A stretch of 64,000 nt of DNA from Inquilinus limosus_F (GCF_051487185.1 NZ_JAHVDK010000002.1:1-64000); one strand, 5' to 3'. Counted from the first letter of the stretch, positions 36,992-45,396 are shown. Numbers and translations: made by a program. Notes: generated from the letters alone by a model not told the origin.

Positions 36992-37708
36992 TCAGCTGCT
37001 GTCCGGCTTCGACGGCCGCTGCACGGGCCGGCCGGAATCGAACTCGTCCGGCGTCCACGGCCATTCCTCTGCGGGCTCATGATCGGCGGCTGCGGCCCCG
37101 GCGGCCTCCATCGGCAGGCCGGAGGCATTGTCATTGGCCCGGGTAACGTCGTCCCAGCCCTGCGGCAGCCGGCTCGGATCCAGCCGGCGGCCGAGCCAGC
37201 GGCAGACCTCCCGCACGAACTCATCGGCCGACAGGGTGTCGAGCTGCACGTCCAGCACCTCGTCCTCGGTCAGCCTCTCCCACACCTGCTCTCGCAGCCG
37301 TTCGGTCTCTTCGGAGGTGACAGTCTCGTCGACCTCGGCGAGATCCGCGGCCTCGGCCGCCGTGACCGCCTCGACCACGGCCTTGACGGCCTGCTCCCGC
37401 CGCCGGCGGCGGCGCTCCAGCGCCCCCGACTCCTCAGCCTCGGCCCGGCGGTGCAGGTAGTCGCCGCGGATCCGCTCGGCCATCGCGATCGACAGCCGGA
37501 TCGAGCGGGACAGGCGCGACTGCATCAGCGGGAAATCGGGCGGTTCCTCCGGCCCCGCCAAGGTCGCCTGCTGCTGCCGCTCGGTCAGCCGCTTGCAGCG
37601 GATGTCGATCTCGACCACCTCGCGCAGCTTGTCCAGCGCCCATCCCGTCCAGTTCAGATCGGGATCGGACGGCCGGGCCTCGCCCGCCTCGCGATCGGTC
37701 TGCGCCAT
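36992..37708 (-). CDS. conserved alphaproteobacterial hypothetical protein
   Basis: About 238 residues from the ATG at 37708 (further ATGs at 37714 and 37720). It is acidic and helical. The segment LSRSIRLSIAMAERIRGDYLHRR in the N-terminal half and a Glu-rich middle (ERRRRRREQAVKAVVEAVTAAE) suggest a coiled coil. The C-terminal end is Pro/Asp-rich and probably disordered. I recognise it as a type found near the edges of alphaproteobacterial gene clusters but cannot give a function. Confidence 0.65.
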   Translation of the reverse strand: MAQTDREAGEARPSDPDLNWTGWALDKLREVVEIDIRCKRLTERQQQATLAGPEEPPDFPLMQSRLSRSIRLSIAMAERIRGDYLHRRAEAEESGALERRRRRREQAVKAVVEAVTAAEAADLAEVDETVTSEETERLREQVWERLTEDEVLDVQLDTLSADEFVREVCRWLGRRLDPSRLPQGWDDVTRANDNASGLPMEAAGAAAADHEPAEEWPWTPDEFDSGRPVQRPSKPDSS

Positions 37709-38180
37709 GTCCATGGAACATATCATGAACAAAATTGCGGGTTAACGCAACCGGAACATTACGTTTCCCTAGCCGAGCGATGCGCGGCGGCATCTTGCGA
37801 CGTCCAGGGATTCAGTCTTAACTGTCCGCCATGCCCGGCGCGGCGAACAACCGCAGGGGGCGAGGGGGCATATATGATCATCGATATTGAGACCGCATCG
37901 GCGATTGCGTTGCATCTGATTGGCGTCGGGCATTGCCGACTGTCCGCTCGGCACCATTCCGGTTAGGCGTTTTCGATAGGCCTGTCCCGGCCGAGACCAC
38001 CGCTTCGATCGAACGAAGCCTGTTGTTCTTCCCACCATATACGGAACGCCGGATCGCGAGCCGGACGAGGAGATTTGTATGGACCTCCAAGAGGGTGATG
38101 ATTTTCTGACCTGCCCGCTCAGCGGTGGTGCGGATTGTGTGCCGGTGCGCTGTCAGGTCTCTGAAGTTTGAGGGTGGGAA
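37709..38180. other. gap at left edge of the ABC-3C island
   Basis: 472 bases in which composition shifts from very GC-rich to the lower GC of the island. Short frames exist (for example one starting MIIDIETASA at about 37873 and one starting MDLQEGDDF at about 38079), but neither resembles a known protein. Promoters for the island should lie here. Confidence 0.5.
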
Positions 38181-39311
38181 GTGGCAAAATCTCTGGTGCA
38201 TGATGCGCTGGGCATAGCTGAGGCGCTTACGCCGCCGACGCCGTGGCCCGGGGCAAATGCGCGGTTGCTTGGGCTTGGAGTTGGGTTGCCAGTGAACCCC
38301 CTTGATCGCCTTGCCCAGTTTAGCGCTGCTGAGTTCGAACGATTCGCTCTGGAATGGGCCTCTGACTATCTCTCGACCAAGGTCCCTGAGATTGTCGAGG
38401 TCCAACAACGTGGCGGTGCGGGCGACAAAGGCCGTGACGTAATTGCTTGGCTTGACCCTCCTTCCGTATTGAAGCGTCGCTGGCGCCTTTATCAGTGCAA
38501 GCACTATGGCGTAGCTCTGGGTGCAGGGGCGGCTGCAGGCGAGATTGCGAAGGTCATGTTCTACACAGAGCGTGGTGACTATCAGCCGCCCGTCGAGTAC
38601 CACTTCGTCACTCACAAGGGCGTGACTTCTCCTTTTCAGGATCTGCTGGACGTTCCTGAGAACCTTCGAGCATTTGTTCTCAATAATTGGGATAAGTATT
38701 GCCGAGGGGCTATCAGAAAGGACCCGGTCGAACTGACGGAGACGCTGCGAAAGCACATTGAAGCCTTCGATTTCAGCATATTTCGAGCGAAGCAGCCTCA
38801 CGATCTGCTCAAGGAGCATAGCCAGACGCGTTATCATCTAACTGTGTTCGGTCTGCCTCTGATCGAACGAGCTAAACCGCCTACACCGCCATCGGAAGTT
38901 ACTCCTGGAGAAACTGGTTACGTCTGTCAACTATTTGAAGTGATCGCTGCAGAAATCGGCTCGCCTATCTCCGCGGTAGAGGACTTTAGCCATCTAGATA
39001 AGCATCGACGTCTTTTTGATCGATCAAGAATTACTTTCTATTGTGCGGAAGGGCTGAAGGAGCTTGCGCGTGATCAAATGGCAGATGTCGGTTTTTTCGA
39101 CACGCTGCTCGACGAATTCCGCAACGGCCTCTATCACTGGTATAGCGAGACGAACGCTACGGGCTATCAACGACTTACCAATACGGTGAAGGGGGCTCAG
39201 CAACTCCAGCTCGGTGCACATGTTCTCGCGCCTCATGTGCTCGCCAACGATCGGGAGGGTATGTGCCATCAGATGGCAAACGAGGGCCTAGTCAGATGGT
39301 GCGAGCCGTGA
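38181..39311 (+). CDS. ABC-3C system effector: Mrr-like restriction endonuclease domain plus ABC-3C C-terminal domain
   Basis: 376 residues from a GTG at 38181; an in-frame TGA lies just upstream at 38169-38171. N-terminal third: a PD-(D/E)xK nuclease with acidic helix EFERFALEW (51-59), GGAGDKGRD (Asp86) and the QxK variant YQCKHYG (Gln105, Lys107). The C-terminal third has DRSRITFYCAEGLKELARDQM, which fits the ABC-3C docking domain that links effectors to the middle component. I infer a DNA-cutting effector of an anti-invader system. Codon use is clearly less GC-rich than the flanks, which indicates transfer. The next gene starts 16 bases before this stop. Confidence 0.82.
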   Translation: MAKSLVHDALGIAEALTPPTPWPGANARLLGLGVGLPVNPLDRLAQFSAAEFERFALEWASDYLSTKVPEIVEVQQRGGAGDKGRDVIAWLDPPSVLKRRWRLYQCKHYGVALGAGAAAGEIAKVMFYTERGDYQPPVEYHFVTHKGVTSPFQDLLDVPENLRAFVLNNWDKYCRGAIRKDPVELTETLRKHIEAFDFSIFRAKQPHDLLKEHSQTRYHLTVFGLPLIERAKPPTPPSEVTPGETGYVCQLFEVIAAEIGSPISAVEDFSHLDKHRRLFDRSRITFYCAEGLKELARDQMADVGFFDTLLDEFRNGLYHWYSETNATGYQRLTNTVKGAQQLQLGAHVLAPHVLANDREGMCHQMANEGLVRWCEP

Positions 39312-39808
39312 TCGATCGTGCCCGCTCTGCACGACCTTTCAACTCGCCGCTGGAGTGCGGGTTGCGACTCTTGTTCGTGTTGGCGGCCGCCGATGGTGCG
39401 CCCCTCGATCTGCAGCGCCTCGTATCCTACGACTACCTGCTCGTCCATTCCGGTGACGTCCCTGGGGGGCCAAAAAGTCTGCACCCATCAGTGCCGTTTC
39501 GCGGCGCCGAACTGCTTGTGAAGCGCGACCTGCTGCAACTCGGACTGAATCAGATGTTCGCACGCGAACTTTTGCAGAAGACCTTTGATACGTCAGGGAT
39601 AACATACCGCTCGACTCCGCTGACCGATGCCTTCCTGGGTTTGATGAGGACTGGTTATGCGGACGCGTTGCGGCAACGATCGGCATGGGTAGTGACGAAT
39701 TTCCGGCACTTCGATGACCGTGCTCTGCAGAGCTATATGTCTGAGAATATTGGGCGTTGGGGGGCGGAATTCGACCGCATGACGGCTATCAATAATCTGG
39801 AGCTGTAA
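39296..39808 (+). CDS. ABC-3C system middle component
   Basis: 170 residues. ATG at 39296 chosen, overlapping the nuclease by 16 bases; a GTG at 39308 would overlap by 4. It is alpha-helical with winged-helix-like features: FNSPLECGLRLLFVLAAADG at the N-terminus, then DYLLVHSGDVPGGPKSLHP. These match the small middle component (type 2) that bridges effector and ATPase in ABC-three-component systems. It has no catalytic residues of its own. One base separates its stop from the ATPase start. Confidence 0.78.
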   Translation: MVRAVIDRARSARPFNSPLECGLRLLFVLAAADGAPLDLQRLVSYDYLLVHSGDVPGGPKSLHPSVPFRGAELLVKRDLLQLGLNQMFARELLQKTFDTSGITYRSTPLTDAFLGLMRTGYADALRQRSAWVVTNFRHFDDRALQSYMSENIGRWGAEFDRMTAINNLEL

Positions 39809-39809
39809 G

Positions 39810-41660
39810 TTGCTGCAACTTCGTAAAATTCTATTGCGCGGATCAGGAGTCGTCGATGCGAGCGTCGCGTTCGTTGCCGGCGGAAACATTGTCGCGGGTG
39901 AATCAGATACTGGCAAAAGCTATTTAATGCACTGTCTCGATTATATCTTTGGGGCAGACGAACTGCGTAAGCGAATTCCTGAGGCTGAACCGTATGAGCA
40001 GCTCTTTGTTGAGTTCGAAAACTCGGAAAAGACGTTTCTCACGTTGGAGCGCAGTCTATCCGGTGGCGATCTTGCTGCTCATAGATGCCGAATAGACGAG
40101 ATCTCCAAAGAAGGGGAAAAGATAGCGTATCGCCGCCATGGAAAGAGCAATGCAGTCGATGTAACGTCAATTCTCTTTCCGTTCGCAGGAATCTCGGAAG
40201 CGAAGTTGCGATCAAACAATGATGGTAAGACGCAGCGACTGACGATCAGGACACTTATGCCAGTGATCACGGTCGACGAGATCTCGGTGATTGAAGAGCA
40301 GTCGCCCGTCCTCGGGCGGTCAGGTTACGACAATACGGCACGTGAACGTATGTTCGCATTCATGCTTTCCGGAAAGGACGATCAAGGGGTCATAGCAGCT
40401 GAGAAACGAGAGATCGCGAGAGCCAAGCTTAATGCCCAGCTGACCGTTATTGATGATCTATTGGAGCCACTCGAAAAGCGATTCGCGAGCTTGCGGCAGG
40501 CTGATCCTGATGATTCTATTGAGCGAGTCGACAGTACGATCGCTTCCATCTCGGCGGCCTTGGCTCGATTCGAGGATGAACGTGAGGCGTTATTTCGGGA
40601 GCGGCAAGCGGCAACGGCTGAGCTTCAACATGCCGATGCTCAGATACTAGCTATCGATGAGCTGCTAACGCGCTATCATCTTTTAGATGAGCGATACGGC
40701 TCGGATCTTGAGCGTTTAGATTTTATTGCTGAAGGAGCTCATTACTTTGATGGGCTTCAAGAGGTAAAATGTCCGCTTTGCGATCAGCTGATGACACCAG
40801 ACCACGCGCATTCTGCCGCGTCTGGAAGCGTAGAAGTCTACGCATCCGCACGCGCCGAAGCTGCGAAAATTCTGGCGCAGCGCAAGGACTTAGAAGATGC
40901 CATTGCAAGCCTCGAACTGCGTCGCGAAGCGCGCGCCCGACAGCGGAACTCTGCGCTCGAAGTATTAGATCGTACCGGCCGCCGCCTAGACAGCGTCGTG
41001 CAACCTAGCCTACAGACAAACACCGCACGGCTCCAATCCCTCGTTTCCCGTCGCGTGGAACTCGAAACGACGAAAATCGATCGCGAACTGCTCGAAAGTC
41101 TTCGCGTAAAGAAGAATGAGATTGAGCGTGCGGCGTCAGCTACACGTGGTACAAAGAGACAATGGGAACCACTCCCTAGTAAAGCGCTTCGCACCTTCTG
41201 CGAAGAGGTCGAAGCCGTTTTGCGGGAATGGCGATGGGTTGGCGCAGGTCGGGTCGAGTTCGACGAGCGCACATTCGACATCATTGTTGATGGCCAGGCC
41301 CGTCAGTCGCACGGCAAGGGTGTTCGTGCTGTGCTCTATTCAGCCTTTGTGATTGCTTTGCTGCGCTATTGTCAGCGCGAAGGCCGTCCACATCCTGGCC
41401 TTGTTGTGATCGATTCACCTCTTACGAGCTACAAGAAGAGAGGGACTCAGGTCAAGGGTGCCGACGGTCCGATCGATGCAAGTGTCGAAGCAGCTTTCTG
41501 GAGTGCACTAAAGTCAGTCGATAAGACAATCCAAATCATTGTTATCGAAAACAAAGAACCGCCGAACGATGTCGCAAGCGCCGTCCACTACGAATGGTTT
41601 GCCGGTGACACCGCACAGGAAGGCGATCGTGTAGCATTCATTCCTGCCGCCATGTCATAG
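39810..41660 (+). CDS. ABC-3C system Rad50-like ABC ATPase (DUF3732)
   Basis: 616 residues from a TTG start one base after the middle-component stop. Walker A GESDTGKS is at 30-37. Coiled-coil arms run about 195-300 and 345-445 around a zinc-hook-like CPLC at 321-324. The signature segment SHGKG is at 500-504, Walker B LVVIDSP at 531-537, and the switch segment IIVIENK at 577-583. This is an SMC/Rad50-type ATPase that should sense DNA ends or structure and license the nuclease. It is tightly coupled with the two upstream genes and forms a complete three-gene system. Confidence 0.85.
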   Translation: MLQLRKILLRGSGVVDASVAFVAGGNIVAGESDTGKSYLMHCLDYIFGADELRKRIPEAEPYEQLFVEFENSEKTFLTLERSLSGGDLAAHRCRIDEISKEGEKIAYRRHGKSNAVDVTSILFPFAGISEAKLRSNNDGKTQRLTIRTLMPVITVDEISVIEEQSPVLGRSGYDNTARERMFAFMLSGKDDQGVIAAEKREIARAKLNAQLTVIDDLLEPLEKRFASLRQADPDDSIERVDSTIASISAALARFEDEREALFRERQAATAELQHADAQILAIDELLTRYHLLDERYGSDLERLDFIAEGAHYFDGLQEVKCPLCDQLMTPDHAHSAASGSVEVYASARAEAAKILAQRKDLEDAIASLELRREARARQRNSALEVLDRTGRRLDSVVQPSLQTNTARLQSLVSRRVELETTKIDRELLESLRVKKNEIERAASATRGTKRQWEPLPSKALRTFCEEVEAVLREWRWVGAGRVEFDERTFDIIVDGQARQSHGKGVRAVLYSAFVIALLRYCQREGRPHPGLVVIDSPLTSYKKRGTQVKGADGPIDASVEAAFWSALKSVDKTIQIIVIENKEPPNDVASAVHYEWFAGDTAQEGDRVAFIPAAMS

Positions 41661-41745
41661 GTTAGATCGCGCATATGGGTATGGGGATAGGCTTATCCCT
41701 TCGTATCCCCAAATCCAGCCCTGCTCATCCTGCATCCGCCTCACC

Positions 41746-41796
41746 TGTCCCGATTGTCCCGGTCATGCCCTGATGCGGATCGAGACAATCGGGACA
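41746..41796. promoter_or_regulatory. PdxR-type operator of the truncated pdxR copy
   Basis: Perfect 13-base arms TGTCCCGATTGTC and GACAATCGGGACA around 25 bases. The GATTGTC/GACAATC core with the same 25-base spacer recurs before the intact pdxR. MocR regulators bind spaced sites like this as dimers. Confidence 0.6.
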
Positions 41797-41836
41797 CAAT
41801 CGCGCCAATTAGGGCGCACCGAGGAGGAGGGCCGCC

Positions 41837-42007
41837 ATGTGGATGCCGTCGCTGGTCGACCGCTCGGGGCCGAAATATCTCCGCATTGGCGACGCCATCG
41901 CCGAGGACGTCTATGCCGGGCGGCTCAAGGTCGGCGAGCGGCTGCCCACCCATCGCGATCTCGCCTGGCGGTTCGGCGTCACCGTCGGCACCGTCGGCCG
42001 CGCCTAA
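41837..42007 (+). pseudogene. truncated duplicate of pdxR: DNA-binding domain only
   Basis: A 56-codon frame from ATG 41837 to TAA 42005-42007, with its own ribosome site (GAGGAGG). It differs from the first 171 bases of the intact pdxR (43992 onward) at about 8 positions. Three amino-acid changes result (Ala to Gly, Leu to Phe, Ser to Gly in the recognition-helix end GTVGRA), and TAT became the TAA stop. It covers most of the GntR winged helix but none of the aminotransferase domain. Homology to pdxR ends just after the stop. It is either a dead fragment or a mini-repressor that keeps the operator-binding domain. Confidence 0.8.
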
Positions 42008-42167
42008 GCCGCTGACGGCAGCACCGTCTTTTGCCGAGGAAAGGCCGGGCGGAGCCGTGCCGGAACCGGAGATCGGAAACCCTTGTTGTCTCCGTACTCT
42101 CGAAGCAGCGTCTGCCGACCGGCGCCTCGGCGACGCGTGCAACAAGGCGCCACTGGGAGGCACAGCC

Positions 42168-42605
42168 ATGGACCCGCAGTCCGAAGACGCCGGCGATTCC
42201 ACGAAGACCCCATTCGAGGCGGGAGAGCCAGCTGCCTCCCCGACCACGGCCGCGCCCGCCGGCAGCCTTCGCAAGACCGGTGATGCGATCAAGCGAACCG
42301 TCCGGGACGTCGCCGGACGCCAGAAGCAGGCCGGGGCCGATATCATCGATGCGACAAGCCGGGCAATGCGCTCGGCCGCCGACGATCTGGAAGGCCAGAG
42401 CCCCGCGGTGGCGGATGTGATTCGGGACGGCGCCGAACGCATGTCGAGCACGGCCTCCGCATTGCGGCAGCGAAGCGTCGACGAACTGTTCGAGGGCGCG
42501 GACCGGTTCGCCCGCAGCAGGCCAGCCCTCTTTTTCGGGGCGGCGCTGCTCGCCGGCCTGGCCTTGTCACGCTTCCTGAAGAGCTCGGCGAAGCCCATCC
42601 CCTAA
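42168..42605 (+). CDS. ElaB/YqjD-like membrane-anchored stress protein
   Basis: 145 residues from the ATG at 42168 (GGGAGG upstream). A disordered, Pro/Ala-rich N-terminus is followed by a long amphipathic helix (about 35-115) and one C-terminal membrane helix (PALFFGAALLAGLALSRFL). This layout is like ElaB/YqjD ribosome-anchoring proteins, although sequence similarity is only by pattern. It is first of a three-gene cassette with the YqjE-like and DUF3618 genes. Confidence 0.7.
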   Translation: MDPQSEDAGDSTKTPFEAGEPAASPTTAAPAGSLRKTGDAIKRTVRDVAGRQKQAGADIIDATSRAMRSAADDLEGQSPAVADVIRDGAERMSSTASALRQRSVDELFEGADRFARSRPALFFGAALLAGLALSRFLKSSAKPIP

Positions 42606-42616
42606 GGAGAGAAGCC

Positions 42617-43033
42617 ATGGCGGTCGCACGGTTCCATCGTCCGGTCTCCGAGGTCATCACCGACGTCGTCATCCAACTCAGCAACCTGGTTCGCGCAGAA
42701 AGCCGCCTCGCCCGCGCGGAAATCTCGGAAAATATCGGCCGCGTCGGGGCCGGCATCGCCCTGACGGCCATCGGTGCGGTCCTGATCATTCCCGGCTTGG
42801 TGGTGCTGCTCGAAGCCGCCGTCGTCGCCCTGGTGAACTCCGGGCTGACGGCGTGGGCGGCGGCGCTCATCGTCGGCGGCGCTGCGCTGATCATCGGGCT
42901 GATCCTGCTTTTGGTCGGCATGGGCCGGCTGAGAGCCGCGAGCTTGGTTCCCGACAGGACAATTCACCAGCTGCAGCGTGACGCGGCCGTGGTGAGGCAG
43001 GAGACGAGCCATGACGCACACAGAGCAGCTTGA
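42617..43033 (+). CDS. YqjE-like (phage-holin superfamily DUF1469) membrane protein
   Basis: 138 residues. An N-terminal amphipathic helix (PVSEVITDVVIQLSNLVRAE) precedes two membrane helices (about 46-75 and 80-105), then a basic tail. Database labels such as phage holin come from a family name only. No phage genes accompany it, and YqjE-type proteins are chromosomal envelope proteins. The start lies 11 bases after the upstream stop and the stop overlaps the next gene by 23 bases. Confidence 0.85.
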   Translation: MAVARFHRPVSEVITDVVIQLSNLVRAESRLARAEISENIGRVGAGIALTAIGAVLIIPGLVVLLEAAVVALVNSGLTAWAAALIVGGAALIIGLILLLVGMGRLRAASLVPDRTIHQLQRDAAVVRQETSHDAHRAA

Positions 43034-43877
43034 GCGCGAAAGCGAGCAATACCGGGCCGCGCTGAGCGACTCGCTGGCGGAGCTTCGCACGCGGATGACG
43101 CCGGGCCATGTCCTCGACGAGGTGATGGGTTATACGCGGGATTCGACGGGTGCCGCCTTCGTCGGAAACCTCAAGCGCCAGGCCGTGGACAACCCGTTGC
43201 CCTTGGCCCTTGTCGGGACCGGGCTTGCCTGGCTGATGCTCGCCGGGACCGGCCGCGCCGAGGCCAGGGAGCCGTCAGAGTCGGGCGCCGTTGTGGGGGC
43301 GCGCACGGACACCGAGGAGGAAACGGCCGGGGGCGGCGCCGGAGTCACGGAGATGGCGTCGCGCCTCGGCGACAAGGCCAGCGACCTCGGCCAGCGCGTC
43401 GGGACGGCGGTTGAGGCCGCGGGCTCCACGATCGGCAGCGGCGTGTCGTCGGCTTACGAAGGCATCGCAAGCCGGGCCAGCCGCGGCGCCTCGGCCGTCG
43501 GCGGTTCCGCCGCTGCCGTCGGACACCGGATGGCGTCGGTCACCCAGAGCTTCCGGCAGCTGTGCCGCGACGAGCCGCTGGTCCTGGCCGGACTCGGCAT
43601 TGCGATCGGGGCCGCACTCGGCGCCATGCTGCCTGGAACGGAGATCGAGAACCGCACGGTCGGCAGCAGCAAAGACAAGCTGAAGCAGGAGGCTGAGGAT
43701 TTCACCCTGCGGCAGCTGGACAAGGCCGACCAGGTTGCCGAGCATGCCGTCAAGGAAGCCGGCGCCGAGGCGGAACGCCTGGGACTGACGGGCGAGGGCG
43801 TCACGGAAGAGGCGGTCGCCGCCCTCGAACGCGGGAATGTCGTGCCCCCGCGCGACCCGTCGTCGGGCGGGGCCTGA
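43011..43877 (+). CDS. DUF3618-domain membrane protein
   Basis: 288 residues. The N-terminal DUF3618 region (ERESEQYRAALSDSLAELRTRMTPGHVLDEV) is followed by a membrane helix near residue 65 (PLPLALVGTGLAWLML). A Gly/Ala/Ser-rich middle follows, then a second hydrophobic segment (PLVLAGLGIAIGAALGAMLPG) and an amphipathic helical tail. This family regularly follows YqjE-like and ElaB-like genes and is thought to act in the envelope. The ATG overlaps the previous gene by 23 bases. Confidence 0.85.
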   Translation: MTHTEQLERESEQYRAALSDSLAELRTRMTPGHVLDEVMGYTRDSTGAAFVGNLKRQAVDNPLPLALVGTGLAWLMLAGTGRAEAREPSESGAVVGARTDTEEETAGGGAGVTEMASRLGDKASDLGQRVGTAVEAAGSTIGSGVSSAYEGIASRASRGASAVGGSAAAVGHRMASVTQSFRQLCRDEPLVLAGLGIAIGAALGAMLPGTEIENRTVGSSKDKLKQEAEDFTLRQLDKADQVAEHAVKEAGAEAERLGLTGEGVTEEAVAALERGNVVPPRDPSSGGA

Positions 43878-43935
43878 CGGTCACGCCTCTCGACAATCCT
43901 GTCATGTCCTCGTCGTAGCCAGCCTCTTCTGGCCT

Positions 43936-43974
43936 GATTGTCCCGATCGTGCTGTGATGTGGATCGAGACAATC
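43936..43974. promoter_or_regulatory. PdxR operator before intact pdxR
   Basis: GATTGTC and GACAATC separated by 25 bases, 18 bases upstream of the pdxR ATG. It shares arms and spacing with the site before the truncated copy. Confidence 0.55.
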
Positions 43975-43991
43975 GCGCCAAGGAGGCCGCC

Positions 43992-45374
43992 ATGTGGATG
44001 CCGTCGCTGGTCGACCGCTCGGGGCCGAAATATCTCCGCATCGCCGACGCCATCGCCGAGGACGTCTATGCTGGGCGCCTCAAGGTCGGCGAGCGGCTGC
44101 CCACCCATCGCGACCTCGCCTGGCGGCTCGGCGTCACCGTCGGCACCGTCAGCCGCGCCTATGCCGAGGCGGAGCGCCGCGGCCTCGTCGCCGGCGAGGT
44201 CGGGCGCGGCAGCTTCGTCAAGGCCGGCGCCCGGTCCCAGGCCACGCTCGACATGCCCGCCGTCGGCGGGCCGCAGACCATCGAGCTCGGCGTCAACCGG
44301 CCGCCCACCCATGTCATCGCCCCGGAATTCGCCGAGGCCATGCGCCGCATCGCCGGCTCCAACGCCCTGCCGGAGTTGATCAACTACCAGGCCCATACCG
44401 GGCGGTGGGAGCACCGCGCCGCCGGCGCCCAGTGGATCCGCCGCCGCGGCATCGAGGTCGGGCCCGAGCGCGTGCTGGTCACCAGCGGCGCCGAGCACGG
44501 CATCACCGCCGCGCTGATGGCGTTCAGCGACCCCGGCGACCCGATCCTGGTGGAGGAGCTGACCTGGTCCGGCGTGCGGGCGCTGGCCAGCCTGCTGCGC
44601 CTGTCGCTGCGCCCCGTCGCCATGGACGAGGAGGGGATGACGCCGGAGGCGCTGGAGGCCGCGGCCCGGGCCTCGGGCGCGCGGCTCCTCTACACCACGC
44701 CGACGCTGCACAACCCGACCACCAAGACGATGTCGGAGGGGCGCCGCCGCGTGATCGCCGAGCTGTGCCGCGACCTCGGCATCACCATCGTCGAGGACGA
44801 CATCTACGGCTATGTCGCCGAGGACCCGCCGCCGGCGCTGGCCAGCTTCGCGCCGGAGCGCAGCATCTACATCACCGCGGTGTCGAAGAGCATGGCGCCG
44901 TCGCTGCGCATCGGCTTCGCCGCCATGCCGTCCGACCGCATCGGGCGCTTCAGCTCCGCCGCCCGCGCCACCAACTGGATGGCGCCGCCGGTGATGGGGC
45001 AGATCGCGGCGGACTGGATCGAGGACGGCACCTGCGACGTGCTGGCCGACCGCATCCGGCGCGAGACCAAGGCCCGCCAGGCCGTGGCGGTGCGGGCGCT
45101 GGACGGGCTGACCTGGCACACCAAGCCCGGCTGCTTCCACATCTGGCTGGAGCTGCCGGAGCCGTGGCGGGCGCAGGATGTGGTCGCGGCGGCGCGGCAG
45201 CGGGGCCTCGCCATGACCTCGACCGAGCTGTTCGTGCCCGGAAGGGCGGAGACGCCGCACGCCATGCGCATCACCCTGACCGCCGCCTCCGACGCCGAGG
45301 AGCTGGAGCGCGGACTGCGCGCGCTTGTCGAGCTGCTGCGCAGCGACCCGGATCTGAGCCTGGCGGCGGCGTGA
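43992..45374 (+). CDS. pdxR: MocR-type regulator of vitamin B6 metabolism, PdxR-like
   Basis: 460 residues from the ATG at 43992 with AAGGAGG 6 bases upstream. N-terminal GntR winged helix (residues 1-70, LPTHRDLAWRLGVTVGTVSRAY) and an aminotransferase fold-type I domain. The PLP-binding Lys lies in ITAVSKSMAPSLRIGF, and EDDIYGY and TPTLHNPTTKT are also typical. It probably senses pyridoxal phosphate and regulates the pyridoxal kinase gene 250 bases downstream. A repeat-family B element separates the two. Its 5' end is duplicated 2.1 kb upstream. Confidence 0.9.
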   Translation: MWMPSLVDRSGPKYLRIADAIAEDVYAGRLKVGERLPTHRDLAWRLGVTVGTVSRAYAEAERRGLVAGEVGRGSFVKAGARSQATLDMPAVGGPQTIELGVNRPPTHVIAPEFAEAMRRIAGSNALPELINYQAHTGRWEHRAAGAQWIRRRGIEVGPERVLVTSGAEHGITAALMAFSDPGDPILVEELTWSGVRALASLLRLSLRPVAMDEEGMTPEALEAAARASGARLLYTTPTLHNPTTKTMSEGRRRVIAELCRDLGITIVEDDIYGYVAEDPPPALASFAPERSIYITAVSKSMAPSLRIGFAAMPSDRIGRFSSAARATNWMAPPVMGQIAADWIEDGTCDVLADRIRRETKARQAVAVRALDGLTWHTKPGCFHIWLELPEPWRAQDVVAAARQRGLAMTSTELFVPGRAETPHAMRITLTAASDAEELERGLRALVELLRSDPDLSLAAA

Positions 45375-45396
45375 GCAAGTGGAGAGGCCTGCGCCG

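Noticed and set aside
38079..38171. Short frame beginning MDLQEGDDF just before the ABC-3C nuclease gene
   Set aside because: About 30 codons, no ribosome site worth naming and no recognisable similarity; may simply be part of the 5' region.
37878..38837. 319-codon minus-strand open frame opposite the ABC-3C nuclease gene
   Set aside because: Composition is not protein-like (Arg/Ser/His-rich), and the plus-strand frame has clear nuclease and docking motifs.
42617..43033. Possible prophage because the gene belongs to a phage-holin superfamily
   Set aside because: YqjE-like proteins are chromosomal; no other phage gene is present and the neighbours are ElaB-like and DUF3618.
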